A stretch of DNA of 64,000 nucleotides from JAWKOK01 sp963765875 (GCA_963765875.1 CAVXYK010000006.1:186001-250000); one strand, 5' to 3'. Shown: positions 42,155-51,445, counted from the stretch's first letter. Notes: a model not told the origin generated them from the letters alone. Made by a program: numbers and translations.

Positions 42155-43465
42155 TTATCTTGGCTGAGTCGCAGTCCCACGGGCGAGTGCAGCCAGTTCC
42201 ATGGGATTGACATTAAACGATCCGCTGTTGCCCAGAAAGACAATGACGATTCCGCTGTCCGGCTCGATGATCAAGCCGGACCCGAAGCCCGGCGTGCCCC
42301 CGGCATGGCCCCATGCGCCGCTCTGGACTTGGGCCAGCCCCAGCCCGTAGCCGGTGAAGCCACGATCTTGGCCGGTTGAGACAAAGTCGCTCATCGTCGC
42401 CAGCATCTCAGAATCTTGGTAGAGATCTCCATCGGCAAGGGCATGTGCAAATGCGGCAAGATCAGAGGCGTTCATGGCCAATGCACCGGCCGCCCACGCG
42501 CCGGAGGCATTCCATCGAGTCATGTCGACATAGTCGCCGCTCATGCCGTTATAGCCATTCACAATCTGGTCGGGCGCAGGGATGCCCTCAAGCAACATTG
42601 CACTCTCCAAGCCCAGCGGTTCAAAAATCCGCGTGGCATAAAGCTCGCCGATCGATTGGCCTGTTGCAGCCTCCAGAACCATGCCGAGTAAAACATAGCC
42701 GGTATTGCTATACTGCCACGACCCGGGCGTGCCGGGCGCAAAGAGCGGTGGCTTGTTTCGGGCAACCCAGTCCACGATTTCGGCCGGTTCAAAGCCACGC
42801 TCAAGCAACGTCTGATCGGTCAGAAGCGCAGGCATTGGATAGAGGTCGCGTTCGTAGTCGTTTAGCCCAGCGGTGTGGGACGCCAGTTGGCGCAAAGTCA
42901 TGGCTCCGCCATTGGGCACGGATGCAGCCACCTCGGGCAACCACTGGGTGAGCTTGTCATCCAGAGAGAGAACACCCTCTTCATGAAGCTGGAGCAAGAG
43001 CACCGCTGTGAAGAGTTTGGTGATGCTGCCGATTTCAAAGACATCCGTCGGGTCCGCCTGCCGTTTTCCAGCCAGATCTGCCGAGCCGGCGGCTTCCAGA
43101 AAGCGTCCTTCAGGCAGATCGAGAAGCAGAACTGCGCCCGGGGCCTTGCGTTGCGGCGGATCGCCCGGCCGGTAGACAAGGCTGTCGAGAAAGCCGGACA
43201 GTCGATCATGGACATCACCAGAGACTGGCGGCAGTTCCATGACGGCCGAGTGCGGAGGCGCATCCAGAAAAGGTACTTCAGTGGGTATGGGTTTAGCAGT
43301 GGGTATGGATGTAGGCGCATCAGGGATTGAAGTCGCTGAAACTTCAGTCGACGAGAGAACCGCTATGTCGGCATCACTCTCAGCGGACCTGACGGGGCCA
43401 CGTCCGCATGCAGATAGCACCAGCACGGTCAGGCAAAGTAGAATGATCGTTTTCGGCACGCCCAT
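42155..43465 (-). CDS. Serine hydrolase lipoprotein, class C beta-lactamase/penicillin-binding fold
   Basis: The protein has 436 residues from ATG 43465. The signal peptide TIILLCLTVLVLSAC is a lipobox, so it is anchored outside. The fold motifs are SxxK in FEIGSITKLFTAVLLLQLHEEG, YxN in WQYSNTGYVLLGMVLEAATG and HxG in WGHAGGTPGFGSGLIIEPDSG. Such proteins are D,D-peptidases, esterases or D-amino-acid peptidases more often than antibiotic-degrading enzymes. A frame extension to 43636 overlaps the upstream gene and lacks a signal peptide start. The Pro/Thr-rich linker at residues 30-60 is a typical spacer. Confidence 0.88.
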   Translation of the reverse strand: MGVPKTIILLCLTVLVLSACGRGPVRSAESDADIAVLSSTEVSATSIPDAPTSIPTAKPIPTEVPFLDAPPHSAVMELPPVSGDVHDRLSGFLDSLVYRPGDPPQRKAPGAVLLLDLPEGRFLEAAGSADLAGKRQADPTDVFEIGSITKLFTAVLLLQLHEEGVLSLDDKLTQWLPEVAASVPNGGAMTLRQLASHTAGLNDYERDLYPMPALLTDQTLLERGFEPAEIVDWVARNKPPLFAPGTPGSWQYSNTGYVLLGMVLEAATGQSIGELYATRIFEPLGLESAMLLEGIPAPDQIVNGYNGMSGDYVDMTRWNASGAWAAGALAMNASDLAAFAHALADGDLYQDSEMLATMSDFVSTGQDRGFTGYGLGLAQVQSGAWGHAGGTPGFGSGLIIEPDSGIVIVFLGNSGSFNVNPMELAALARGTATQPR

Positions 43466-43520
43466 TATGACGCTCCTAAGAACGCATCGAAAAAAGCACC
43501 GCTGTAATAAGCGCAGGCAA

Positions 43521-44021
43521 CTACGAATCGGACTCCAACTCTTCCATGCCCACGGCCATGAGGTAACCCCTGGCACGCTCAGTTCTGGGGAATCGATCGA
43601 CCAGCGCCCAGAACTTCGGTCCATGATTGGCTTCAAGTAGGTGGGCCAGCTCGTGGACGATCACATAGTCCTGCACAAAGCGAGGCATATCGGCAAGCCG
43701 ATGCGAAATGCGGATGGTGCCGCGAGTTGGCGTGCAACTGCCATAACGTTTGTTCTGGTTGGTGACCCAGCGGACGGACTCCCATCGCAACTTGCCGTCG
43801 AAGTAGCGTCGATTCAACTCGCCTGCCCGTCTCTCCAAAGCGTCATCATCCAACTCGGCCTTGGCCGTACGCCGTTCCATGCGTTCAAGCAGCTTGGCGA
43901 CATGCGGATCCAGTTCAGCGTCCGACATCGTCGCCGGCGCCCTCACTTCGAGCACATCACCGACTTTGCGGGCCTGGATGGTCTTTCGCCGCTTCCGGCT
44001 GCGGATGATACGAACGTCCAT
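43521..44021 (-). CDS. YgjP-like (M48/DUF45) metal-dependent hydrolase
   Basis: The protein has 166 residues. KRRKTIQARKVGDVLEVRAPATMSDAELDPHV, then RRYFDGKLRWESVRWVTNQNKRYGSCTPTRGTIRISHRLADMP and the zinc site DYVIVHELAHLLEANHGPKFWALVDRF (HExxH) are the YgjP/SprT-like signature. It is slightly shorter than Escherichia coli YgjP, missing part of the N-terminus. It is probably a cytoplasmic zinc metalloprotease; the target is unknown. Confidence 0.88.
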   Translation of the reverse strand: MDVRIIRSRKRRKTIQARKVGDVLEVRAPATMSDAELDPHVAKLLERMERRTAKAELDDDALERRAGELNRRYFDGKLRWESVRWVTNQNKRYGSCTPTRGTIRISHRLADMPRFVQDYVIVHELAHLLEANHGPKFWALVDRFPRTERARGYLMAVGMEELESDS

Positions 44022-44072
44022 AAGCTGCCATCCCTGCTAAGAAACTGCCAACTTACCGTGGGGATCCGGGCC

Positions 44073-44669
44073 CTAACCATCTTTGCTATGATGTAGCGGT
44101 TCTTGGTACCCACCGCTCTCGTCGATGTTGTGAACGGTGGTTGCTTCCATCACGCTATCCACGTGGTTCTGCTTGATATTTTCCAGCAGATCTGCCGAGA
44201 CGCCGAAGGACTGAGGCGTACCGCCGGTCTTCTTCAGTTCGGCCATGGTCGGCTTGACCTCGAAATCGTCACACAGGACCACAACGGCGACTGCGTCACC
44301 GGTCAGCTTGCCCTTGATCTCATCGAGCGAATTGTCACTCAGGCCGAGCGAACCGGTGGTTGCCTTGCCCGTGATGCCGCCGATTACGCCGCCGGCAGCT
44401 ACGCCTGCCAGCAAGGAGAGGCCGCCGGTTAGCCCGGCAGTCACCAATCCCAGCGCGCCGCCAATCAACAGGCCCCGGCCGGTGCGAGAACTGCCATATC
44501 GCCTGCTGTCCAACTTGCCGCTGTCCGACAGGCTCAAACGGCCCAATGTGCCTAGCTTGATGTCGTCATTGGCTTTGTCCCAACTCATCAGCGCCTTGGC
44601 CGCACTGTCAGCAGCACTGCCGTTTTCAAAAAATGCTACGATGACCTGTGTATTTAGATTCTCTGACAT
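44073..44669 (-). CDS. DUF1269-like stress/membrane-associated protein
   Basis: The protein has 198 residues from ATG 44669, after TTGGAGGAAGAG. The N-terminal half (TQVIVAFFENGSAADSAAKALMSWDKANDDIKLGTLGRLSLSD) is a small alpha/beta unit. The middle is a glycine zipper (GLLIGGALGLVTAGLTGGLSLLAGVAAGGVIGGITGK) that could insert in or lie on membrane. The C-terminal part, GDAVAVVVLCDDFEVKPTMAELKKTGG, repeats the alpha/beta pattern. This layout matches DUF1269/TerF-like 'general stress' proteins. Function unknown. Confidence 0.7.
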   Translation of the reverse strand: MSENLNTQVIVAFFENGSAADSAAKALMSWDKANDDIKLGTLGRLSLSDSGKLDSRRYGSSRTGRGLLIGGALGLVTAGLTGGLSLLAGVAAGGVIGGITGKATTGSLGLSDNSLDEIKGKLTGDAVAVVVLCDDFEVKPTMAELKKTGGTPQSFGVSADLLENIKQNHVDSVMEATTVHNIDESGGYQEPLHHSKDG

Positions 44670-44864
44670 CTCTTCCTCCAAATTAAGTGTCTCAGTTCAG
44701 CTCGCCCGTCTGTGCTACGAAGGACGACGGATTGCCTGATTGTAGACCCCGCGTCAGCATTCTGCAAGATGGGGTGACAAATTCAGATCCTCAGGTCGAT
44801 ATACACGGAGACGTAGGTAGATCGGCGATGCAGATCGGCTGTGCAGATCGACTGTGCGGATCGA

Positions 44865-45407
44865 CTACGCTTGCGGCCCATAGATCAGGCCCAGCACCGG
44901 AAGCAGCATGAATATGAAAAATAATCCACCCATAAGCCAGGTGAGCCACTTCTTCTCTGGGTGATCGACCCAATAGCAGAGGATCGAAGAGAGTACCAAT
45001 GCCTGAATTAACACCTCAGGTAGGCCAATCAGGTGAATTCCCAGCGGCAGTACTGTGTAGATCAATCCTTCAATCGAGCCAGGGGACGGACCAAATGTGG
45101 AAAGGATGCCGAGACAAACCAACATGATCCACATGTACAGCCAGCCATTCTTGCGACCAAATAATGTGTCGCGCAGAAGGTAGAAGACGATGCCGAAGAG
45201 TACGCCCCTGATCGGCTGAAAGAGCCCTCCAGCCATAACCAGCGGGTCACTGACGGGTCGCATAAAGTGGCGGAGCTGCGTCTCCAAGAAAAGATGACCA
45301 TAGTCAAACACATTCAGAAAGATCAGCCCTAGGATGGAGTAGGTCACGGAGTGTGTCACAATGGTCTTAAGAATTACCGAAACAACAGATGGACGGCTCT
45401 GATTCAT
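44865..45407 (-). CDS. Integral membrane protein of unknown function
   Basis: The protein has 180 residues from ATG 45407 with GGAG upstream. Four or five helices are visible (SVTYSILGLIFLNVFDYG, GVLFGIVFYLLRDTLFG, WLYMWIMLVCLGILSTFG, VLIQALVLSSILCYWVD, WLMGGLFFIFMLLPVLGLIYG). A conserved-looking outer loop LETQLRHFMRPVSDPLVMAGGLFQPIRG lies between the first two. There are no recognised catalytic motifs. It stands alone between the stress protein and the divergent MtaA-like gene. Confidence 0.65.
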   Translation of the reverse strand: MNQSRPSVVSVILKTIVTHSVTYSILGLIFLNVFDYGHLFLETQLRHFMRPVSDPLVMAGGLFQPIRGVLFGIVFYLLRDTLFGRKNGWLYMWIMLVCLGILSTFGPSPGSIEGLIYTVLPLGIHLIGLPEVLIQALVLSSILCYWVDHPEKKWLTWLMGGLFFIFMLLPVLGLIYGPQA

Positions 45408-45563
45408 CACTCAACTCCAGGATATTGCGATTGATGACTGCCCAGACTGGTGAGCTGACGGCAGTGAGAAATATCGCAGGCGCTCCCGCCGGCTTTCGAA
45501 TGCCCTCAGTTTATCTCAGACCCAAGTCCACTCGCAATCCTGTAACTGTAATAACCCTTGTTG

Positions 45564-45569
45564 TATACT
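45564..45569 (+). promoter_or_regulatory. Extended -10 candidate before the first MtaA-like gene
   Basis: TTGTTGTATACTG carries TG followed by TATACT at 45564-45569, 100 bases before the start codon. No clear -35 is present. Confidence 0.3.
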
Positions 45570-45668
45570 GTAGCAATCGTTGTGGCTTCCAGAAACAGAT
45601 GCACGCCAAAACAGAAGCCTGTCGAGATTACGCCGCTAGGCTAGCCGGCAGGCAAAGGATGAATACAG

Positions 45669-46790
45669 ATGAACCTAACCCATCGAGAACGCGTCATCAT
45701 GGCGCTCAGCCATCAGCAGCCGGACCGTGTGCCGGTCGACATGATGGGCAACGCGACGATGCTGCTCGACAAGACCTACTTGCGACTGCGCGACCACCTC
45801 GGTCTGGCGCCCATTCCACCGGTGCGTTCCGGCAACAGCGCCAACTACTACGACGAACGCATTTTAGAACACTTCGGCGTAGACTTCAGGCGTATCTTCC
45901 TAAAAGGCGGGGCCAACAATAAGACGACCCGACATGACGACGGCTCCTTCACCGACGCCTGGGGCGTGCGCTCCATTGAAGCCGGCATTTTCGTCAACGC
46001 GATTGAGCATCCTCTGGCCCACGCGGCTTCGATCGCCGATGTCGACGCCTACCCCTGGCCCACGGCCGACGATCTATACAGCGCCGAAGGCTTGGCTGAG
46101 GAAGCCAAGCGGATGTATGAGCAGACCAGCTATGCACTGGTGGCCCGCAATCCCCTCTCCCCAGGTTTCCTCGATCGAGGCTGCGCCCTGGTTGGCATGG
46201 CCCAGTTTATGATGCTGATGTTCGATCAACCGGATGTCGCCAACCACATCGTCGAGCGAGTGCTAGACATCTACCTGGGTGTTTACACCAAGTTCATGGA
46301 AGCCGTCGGACCTTACGTACAAATGGTCGAAGTGGCCGATGACCTGGGCGGTCAACAGAATCTGTTGATCTCGCCGGCCATGTATCGCCAGTTCATCAAA
46401 CCGGCTGAGCAAGCGCTCTATCGGCGCATTCACGACATGGTCCCTGAGGCATTTATCATCCACCACACCGATGGCAACGTCTTGCAGATTCTGCCCGATC
46501 TTATTGAGGTCGGCGTCAACGTGCTCAACCCGGTCCAGACATCGTCGAACGGTATGGACGGCCGCAACCTCAAGGCGCAGTTCGGTGAGCAACTCGCCTT
46601 CCACGGCGCGATCGAGGGCATGGAGGGGAACACGGACGATTTGGTTGCCGAGGTCCGGGAGCGCATCAATGTGCTTGGCAAGAACGGCGGCTACGTCATG
46701 GCATCCTGCAATCACATGATCGACGTGCCGCCCGAGAACATCGTTGCCATGTACGAGACCGCCCATGAATACCGACCATGGCTCACGTAG
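45669..46790 (+). CDS. Uroporphyrinogen decarboxylase/MtaA-family protein (methyltransferase-like)
   Basis: The protein has 373 residues. The UroD-like barrel begins MNLTHRERVIMALSHQQPDRVPVDMMG. It contains YVQMVEVADDLGGQQNLLISPAMYRQFIKPAEQALYRRIHD, the likely zinc or cofactor-facing FIIHHTDGNVLQILPDLIEVGVNVLNPVQ and GGYVMASCNHMIDVPPENIVAMYE with its Cys. These match MtaA/CmuA-type corrinoid-dependent methyltransferases rather than true HemE. No cognate corrinoid protein lies in the window, so the methyl donor is unknown. A second relative lies at 49315. Confidence 0.85.
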   Translation: MNLTHRERVIMALSHQQPDRVPVDMMGNATMLLDKTYLRLRDHLGLAPIPPVRSGNSANYYDERILEHFGVDFRRIFLKGGANNKTTRHDDGSFTDAWGVRSIEAGIFVNAIEHPLAHAASIADVDAYPWPTADDLYSAEGLAEEAKRMYEQTSYALVARNPLSPGFLDRGCALVGMAQFMMLMFDQPDVANHIVERVLDIYLGVYTKFMEAVGPYVQMVEVADDLGGQQNLLISPAMYRQFIKPAEQALYRRIHDMVPEAFIIHHTDGNVLQILPDLIEVGVNVLNPVQTSSNGMDGRNLKAQFGEQLAFHGAIEGMEGNTDDLVAEVRERINVLGKNGGYVMASCNHMIDVPPENIVAMYETAHEYRPWLT

Positions 46791-46901
46791 AGACGCAAGC
46801 TCTTTCGTCTCGGGTCAGAGGATTGCCTATCACGAATTGCCGAAGCGAGACAAACCAATTGGGACCCCAGATTGGCATATTGCCCAACCGTTCGGATCAG
46901 A

Positions 46902-46930
46902 TTGACAGCACGGTACGCGAGGACTATACT
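46902..46930 (+). promoter_or_regulatory. Near-consensus sigma-70 promoter of the acyl-CoA ligase gene
   Basis: TTGACA at 46902-46907, an exact 17-base spacer and TATACT at 46925-46930, 90 bases before the GTG start at 47021. This is the best-matching promoter seen in the window. Confidence 0.7.
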
Positions 46931-47020
46931 CAGTCAAACTTCTGGTGCGCTTCCGCGTCTTCTTAATTCGCTTACGCGCCCTCGGATCCTCATCAGGATC
47001 TTGCCAATAGGAGCAAAACA

Positions 47021-48814
47021 GTGGATCAACCAGTAATTCCTGTAACTCTACAGAAGACTGCGCAACGCCGCGGTGACGCACTTGCTTACAAGGTCAAAGT
47101 TGCCGGTGAGTGGCAGTCCGCCACCTGGACTGAGTATGGCGGCGAAGTGCGACAGACGGCCAAAGCGCTGATTGCGCTTGGGCTTCAGCCAGGCCAGGCT
47201 ACGTCTATCATCGGGTTCAATCGACCAGAGTGGACGATCTTTCATGCTGCAAGCATGTCGGCGGCGGGCGTACCTGCGGGGATCTATACGACCAACTCGC
47301 CGGAAGAACTCCAGCATGTGGTCAATCATGCAGAAGCCATTGCCCTCCTAATCCAGGACGACGTTCAGTGGCAGAAGGTGCTGCAAGTGCACCAGCAGAT
47401 GCCTTCTCTCAAGACCGTTATCATGATGCGTGAGTCTCAAGTCCCTGCCGATGTACCGGACGGTCTGAATGTCCTTAGTTGGATGGATTTCAGCGCCCTG
47501 GGCAACGATGTGGACGACGCAACACTGGATGAGCGCCTGGATTCCCTGAGACCGGAGATGCTGGCGACCTATATCTACACATCAGGGACCACCGGCCCTT
47601 CCAAGGCCGTCATGCTCACCCACGAGAACCTACAGTGGACTTCCGAGACCATGCTCAATCTCTGGAATCTGGATTCTGAAGATGTGCTGCTCTCCTATTT
47701 GCCCCAGTCCCACATTGCGGAACAGATGTTTTGCATCCACGCTCCTGCCGTGCGCGGTTTCTGCGTCTCCTATGCCGATACGCCCTACACGGTTGCTGAC
47801 AACATCAAGGAGATCCGGCCAACCCGCTTCTTCGGCGTTCCCCGCGTCTGGGAACGGTTTGTCGAAGGCCTTTCTGAGCGTTTTGCACAGGCCAGCGGCC
47901 TCAAGGCGAAACTTGCGACCTGGGCCCGCGGCGTCGGCACGCAGGTCACCGATTTGCGCAACCGCGGCCAAGAGCCGTCCGGCCTCCTGGCGCTAAAATA
48001 CAAGATAGCCAACCGCCTGGTCTTCTCGAAAGTCAAAGAGGCGCTGGGATTCGATCGCACCAAGACGTTCCTGGTCGGTGCGGCAGCGATCTCGCCGGAT
48101 GTCCTCGAGTTTATGGGCAGTCTCGACATCAACATCTGGGAAATCTATGGGCTCTCAGAATCATGCGGCCCCGTAGCCGTCAACTGGGGCGGAAGCGCCC
48201 GGTTTGGGACCGTCGGCAAGGCCATCCCCGGCACCGAACTGATGTTGGCCGCAGATAACGAAGTTCTGACCAAGGGCAAGAATATCTTCTCCGGGTACTA
48301 CAAGGATGAAGAGGCCACAACAGCGACGCTCAAAGACGGATGGATGTATACGGGCGATTTGGGTGAATATGACAAAGACGGTTTTCTTAACATCGTTGGC
48401 CGCAAAAAGGACATCATCATCACGTCCGGCGGCAAGAATATTGCGCCCAAGAACATCGAAGCCGCACTCATGGGCACCGATCTGTTTACCCATGCAATTG
48501 TCATCGGCGAGGGACGTCGCTACATCACTGCATTGCTGACCCTGGATGAAGAGATGATCAATCGATTCATTGCTGAGCACAATATTTCGGATCAGGAGAG
48601 CATCTCTACGAATCCAGCTCTGATTGAGGCGGTGCAGAAGAGAATCGACGAAGTCAACACTCGATTTGCTCGCGTTGAACAGGTGCGCAACTTCTACATT
48701 GCGCCCTCTCAGTTCTCAATCGAACGCGGAGAACTGACCCCCACCTTGAAGCTGAAGCGTCAGGTGATCTTGAATGAGTATGCGGATCAAATTGATGAGA
48801 TGTACGAGAAATGA
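47021..48814 (+). CDS. Long-chain acyl-CoA synthetase (AMP-binding, FadD/FAA1 type)
   Basis: This activates fatty acids to acyl-CoA through acyl-adenylates. The 597-residue protein starts at GTG 47021 with TAGGAGC upstream. The AMP/ATP P-loop is TYIYTSGTTGPSKAVMLTHENL. Further motifs are SYLPQSHIAEQM, IWEIYGLSESCGPVAVNWGG, the hinge YTGDLGEYDKDGFLNIVGRKKDIIITSGGKNIAPKNIEAAL and a C-terminal extension ending in LTPTLKLKRQVILNEY, which places it with bacterial/eukaryotic FAA1-like long-chain ligases. It has its own strong promoter. It could supply acyl chains in the same cell as the Pfa locus 6 kb away, but no linkage is shown. Confidence 0.92.
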   Translation: MDQPVIPVTLQKTAQRRGDALAYKVKVAGEWQSATWTEYGGEVRQTAKALIALGLQPGQATSIIGFNRPEWTIFHAASMSAAGVPAGIYTTNSPEELQHVVNHAEAIALLIQDDVQWQKVLQVHQQMPSLKTVIMMRESQVPADVPDGLNVLSWMDFSALGNDVDDATLDERLDSLRPEMLATYIYTSGTTGPSKAVMLTHENLQWTSETMLNLWNLDSEDVLLSYLPQSHIAEQMFCIHAPAVRGFCVSYADTPYTVADNIKEIRPTRFFGVPRVWERFVEGLSERFAQASGLKAKLATWARGVGTQVTDLRNRGQEPSGLLALKYKIANRLVFSKVKEALGFDRTKTFLVGAAAISPDVLEFMGSLDINIWEIYGLSESCGPVAVNWGGSARFGTVGKAIPGTELMLAADNEVLTKGKNIFSGYYKDEEATTATLKDGWMYTGDLGEYDKDGFLNIVGRKKDIIITSGGKNIAPKNIEAALMGTDLFTHAIVIGEGRRYITALLTLDEEMINRFIAEHNISDQESISTNPALIEAVQKRIDEVNTRFARVEQVRNFYIAPSQFSIERGELTPTLKLKRQVILNEYADQIDEMYEK

Positions 48815-48845
48815 TCGCCCGACTGGGGAATCCGCTGCAAGACAC

Positions 48846-48880
48846 AAAGAAGCGCCCAACCGGCTATTGGACGCTTCTTT
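48846..48880. terminator. Terminator after the acyl-CoA ligase gene
   Basis: AAAGAAGCG (48846-48854) pairs with CGCTTCTTT (48872-48880), extended inward by CCAA/TTGG after one mismatch. It ends in CTTCTTTGCT and could serve both strands. Confidence 0.7.
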
Positions 48881-48984
48881 GCTCGAACAATCCGAGGATG
48901 CATTAGCGAAGTTCGGTGTGGATGCCGCTGAGAAGTTGACATCCTGCTGCTCTGTCGTTCACATCGAATATATGCGGACAACCA

Positions 48985-49098
48985 TCAGAAAAGACAACAG
49001 ACGCCCACGAGAAAGATGAAGGCAAGGAGCACAATCGGAGCGAAAAGTGCGACCAAGTAGCAGAAAGAACAGACCTTAAGCAGTGAGTCAGTGTTCAT
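48985..49098 (-). CDS. Possible 37-residue single-span membrane protein
   Basis: ATG 49098 opens a 37-codon frame that reads almost entirely as one hydrophobic helix with four cysteines: MNTDSLLKVCSFCYLV, then ALFAPIVLLAFIFLVG and VCCLF, ending at TGA 48985-48987. AAAGGGAAA lies about 10-18 bases upstream. It sits alone in the 500-bp gap 48815-49314 with the terminator at 48846-48880 downstream. Short frames of this kind can arise by chance, so support is limited. Confidence 0.35.
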   Translation of the reverse strand: MNTDSLLKVCSFCYLVALFAPIVLLAFIFLVGVCCLF

Positions 49099-49314
49099 CT
49101 AGGCATTTCCCTTTTTCGGGCTATCCAAACAGAAAAAGTCATTATTCTGAAGCCAAGATACCATGTCCTACGAAAGGCTTCTTTGCGCAAGTGCAAAGAG
49201 CGAAGATTTTGTCTCTACTTTAGCATCGGCACGAAAAGTAGCCCGTTAAGGTGTACCATTTTGGCACAGTCGGCATCAGACAATCGCTCCCCAACAGAAC
49301 CTGCTACGGCCCCG

Positions 49315-50520
49315 ATGAGCCCTCGTCAACGCATGCTCGCGACCCTGCACGGTAAGCCAACCGATCAGATTCCGTGGGCCCCTCGCATGGATCTCTGGAT
49401 GATCGCCCAACGTGAACGCGGCCTACTGCCGCCCGAGTACGCCGACATGAACATGGTCGAGCTATCCAGGGCGCTCGGTGTAGCTTGTCATGCAGTCGGC
49501 GGCGATTTCTCTTTGCCAGGCGAGCGCGACGTCCGCCTGCGCGGGCTCGGCATCGACAACCATCGCGACTATCCCTATCGGGTCGAACTCCGTGGCCTGG
49601 ACATCGCGTCCAGCCATGACGACACCGACTTGATCACTGCAATCAAGACGCCATTTGGTCCTGTCAATCTGCATCTGCACCACTCAAAACAGATGGCGCG
49701 TGACGGCATCTCGCTACCCTTTGTGAAGTCGTACGCCATCGACTCGCCCGACGACTTTGACGCTGTCGCCACTGTATTCGAGCATCTGGAGCTCATCCCG
49801 ACGCCGGAAGCCTATCGGGCGTTCGATGCCCGGGTAGGCGATCAAGGCATCGCCGTGGCCCGCGGTCCGGTCGCTGCGTCGCCGATGCACCTCATCCTGC
49901 ACGAGCTGACTGCCATGCAGAATTTCTTCTACCTCTATGCAGATGCCCGAGACGGACTTCGCAGCCTGGCCGCCCGCATGGAGCCGTTTTTCGAGGCTGC
50001 GCTGGACACCTTGCTGGAGTGCGATGCTGAAGTGATCTTTTGGGGCGCCAACTACGACCAGGATGTGACCTGGCCGCCCTTTTTCGAACAAGAGATCGCA
50101 CCCTGGTTGCAGAGGGTCAGCAAGCGAGTGCACGCGGCAGGCAAGCTGCTGCTGACGCACTGCGATGGCGAAAACAGGGCGTTGTTACCGCTCTACCCGG
50201 CATGCGGCTTTGACGTGGCCGAGTCAGTCTGCCCTAGCCCAATGACGCGCTGCACACTGGCCGAGATCCGTGAGGGCATGGGACCGGACACCACAATATG
50301 GGGCGGCATCCCATCCGTGCTCCTGTTGGAGGAATACACGTCCGATTACGAATTCAATGCCTATATGGGGCAGTTGCTCGATTCCGTCGGACGCGGAGAT
50401 CGGTTGATCCTGGGTGTTTCAGACAATGTGCCCCCGGACGCCAGTCTTGAGCGCCTGGACTCAATCAAGCGAACCATTGCTGAATTTGGTCCTGTCGCGC
50501 CTACAATGTGGAAGCATTGA
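49315..50520 (+). CDS. Uroporphyrinogen decarboxylase/MtaA-family protein, second copy
   Basis: The protein has 401 residues from ATG 49315 (MSPRQRMLATLHGKPTDQIPWAPRMDLW). The barrel includes FDAVATVFEHLELIPTPEAYRAFDARVGD, EVIFWGANYDQDVTWPPFFEQEIAPWLQRVSKRVHAAGKLLLTHCDGENRALLPLYPACGFDVAESVCPSPMT and TTIWGGIPSVLLLEEYTSDYEFNAYMGQLLDSVG. The LLTHCDG and CPSP segments resemble the His/Cys positions of MtaA-type zinc methyltransferases. Upstream in-frame TTG codons (49183, 49261) are alternative starts, as no strong ribosome site precedes 49315. It is followed 145 bases later by a DUF1638 protein, a frequent companion of such proteins. Confidence 0.82.
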   Translation: MSPRQRMLATLHGKPTDQIPWAPRMDLWMIAQRERGLLPPEYADMNMVELSRALGVACHAVGGDFSLPGERDVRLRGLGIDNHRDYPYRVELRGLDIASSHDDTDLITAIKTPFGPVNLHLHHSKQMARDGISLPFVKSYAIDSPDDFDAVATVFEHLELIPTPEAYRAFDARVGDQGIAVARGPVAASPMHLILHELTAMQNFFYLYADARDGLRSLAARMEPFFEAALDTLLECDAEVIFWGANYDQDVTWPPFFEQEIAPWLQRVSKRVHAAGKLLLTHCDGENRALLPLYPACGFDVAESVCPSPMTRCTLAEIREGMGPDTTIWGGIPSVLLLEEYTSDYEFNAYMGQLLDSVGRGDRLILGVSDNVPPDASLERLDSIKRTIAEFGPVAPTMWKH

Positions 50521-50665
50521 AATGGATCTATTCCAAATGAGTTGACACGGTAGGGGCGTGCCCTTGTGGCCGTCCACCGCCAATCGACATTCACTTCTGC
50601 CAATAATGACCACGTCCTATTGAATAGACCACAATCAGCACTAGTCCAGCCATGGAGTCCTTATC

Positions 50666-51397
50666 ATGAAACTGAAATGCCTCAGCTGCGAAGCGCTCAC
50701 CCGGATTTCCTATCTGTGTGCGGCCCACTCGCCCCACCAGGTCGATGTCGAAGTCTATCCCATTGGTTTGCACAACCAACCGGACAGCCTACGCGACCGA
50801 CTTCAGGGCCAGATCGACGCAGCTTCGGGCCAGGGCTACGACGCTATCACGCTGGCCTACGGCCTGTGTGGCAAAGCAACGGCGGGACTCTATGCGCGGG
50901 ATGTGCCATTGGTCATCCCACGAGCCCACGACTGCATCACACTATTTCTGGGCGGACGCGAGCGATACAAGGATCAGTTTGAGAATAAGCCAGGCACCTA
51001 TTGGTACGTCCAGGATTATGTCGAGCGCCGCGACAGCAGTGCTACGGCGCTCTCGCTCGGCGCCGGCATGGAGACCAATATCCAGGATGTCTATGACGAA
51101 TATGTGGAAAAATTCGGCCAGGACAATGCCGACTATCTAATGGAGGTGATGGGGGCCTGGCAGAGCCACTACCAACGAGCCGTCTTCATCGACGTGGGCA
51201 TTGGCGACGGTAGTGCCGTCGAGGTCGAGACACAGGATGAGGCCGCCCGTCGGGGCTGGACATTCGAGAAAATGACTGGGGACATCGTGTTGATTCGCCG
51301 TCTGCTGGACGGTGATTGGGCCGACGATTTTCTAGTTGTTGAGCCAGGCAAACAGATCGGAATGTCCTTTGATGAAGATGTGATCATGTGCGTCTGA
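50666..51397 (+). CDS. DUF1638 family protein
   Basis: The protein has 243 residues. It starts MKLKCLSCEALTRISYLCAAHSPHQVDVEVYPIGLHNQPDSLRDRLQGQID and has GYDAITLAYGLCGKATAGLYARDVPLVIPRAHDCITLFLGGRERYKDQF and TYWYVQDYV. The GLCG and RAHDCITLFLG motifs and the CLSCE cysteines are characteristic of DUF1638. The family clusters with MtaA-like and corrinoid proteins in anaerobes and is thought to take part in C1 metabolism. Four conserved Cys/His could hold a metal. Its neighbour at 49315 is such a protein, which strengthens a functional link. No direct activity is known to me. Confidence 0.85.
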   Translation: MKLKCLSCEALTRISYLCAAHSPHQVDVEVYPIGLHNQPDSLRDRLQGQIDAASGQGYDAITLAYGLCGKATAGLYARDVPLVIPRAHDCITLFLGGRERYKDQFENKPGTYWYVQDYVERRDSSATALSLGAGMETNIQDVYDEYVEKFGQDNADYLMEVMGAWQSHYQRAVFIDVGIGDGSAVEVETQDEAARRGWTFEKMTGDIVLIRRLLDGDWADDFLVVEPGKQIGMSFDEDVIMCV

Positions 51398-51445
51398 TCG
51401 TTGAACAGCCGCAGCTCTCAAAATGAAGCGAAAAATGGTTCAATC

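Noticed and set aside
45669..46790. Calling the two UroD-family genes hemE
   Set aside because: They lack the usual HemE opening and have the HHTDGN/THCDG and Cys-bearing C-terminal motifs of MtaA-like proteins; no haem-synthesis genes are near.
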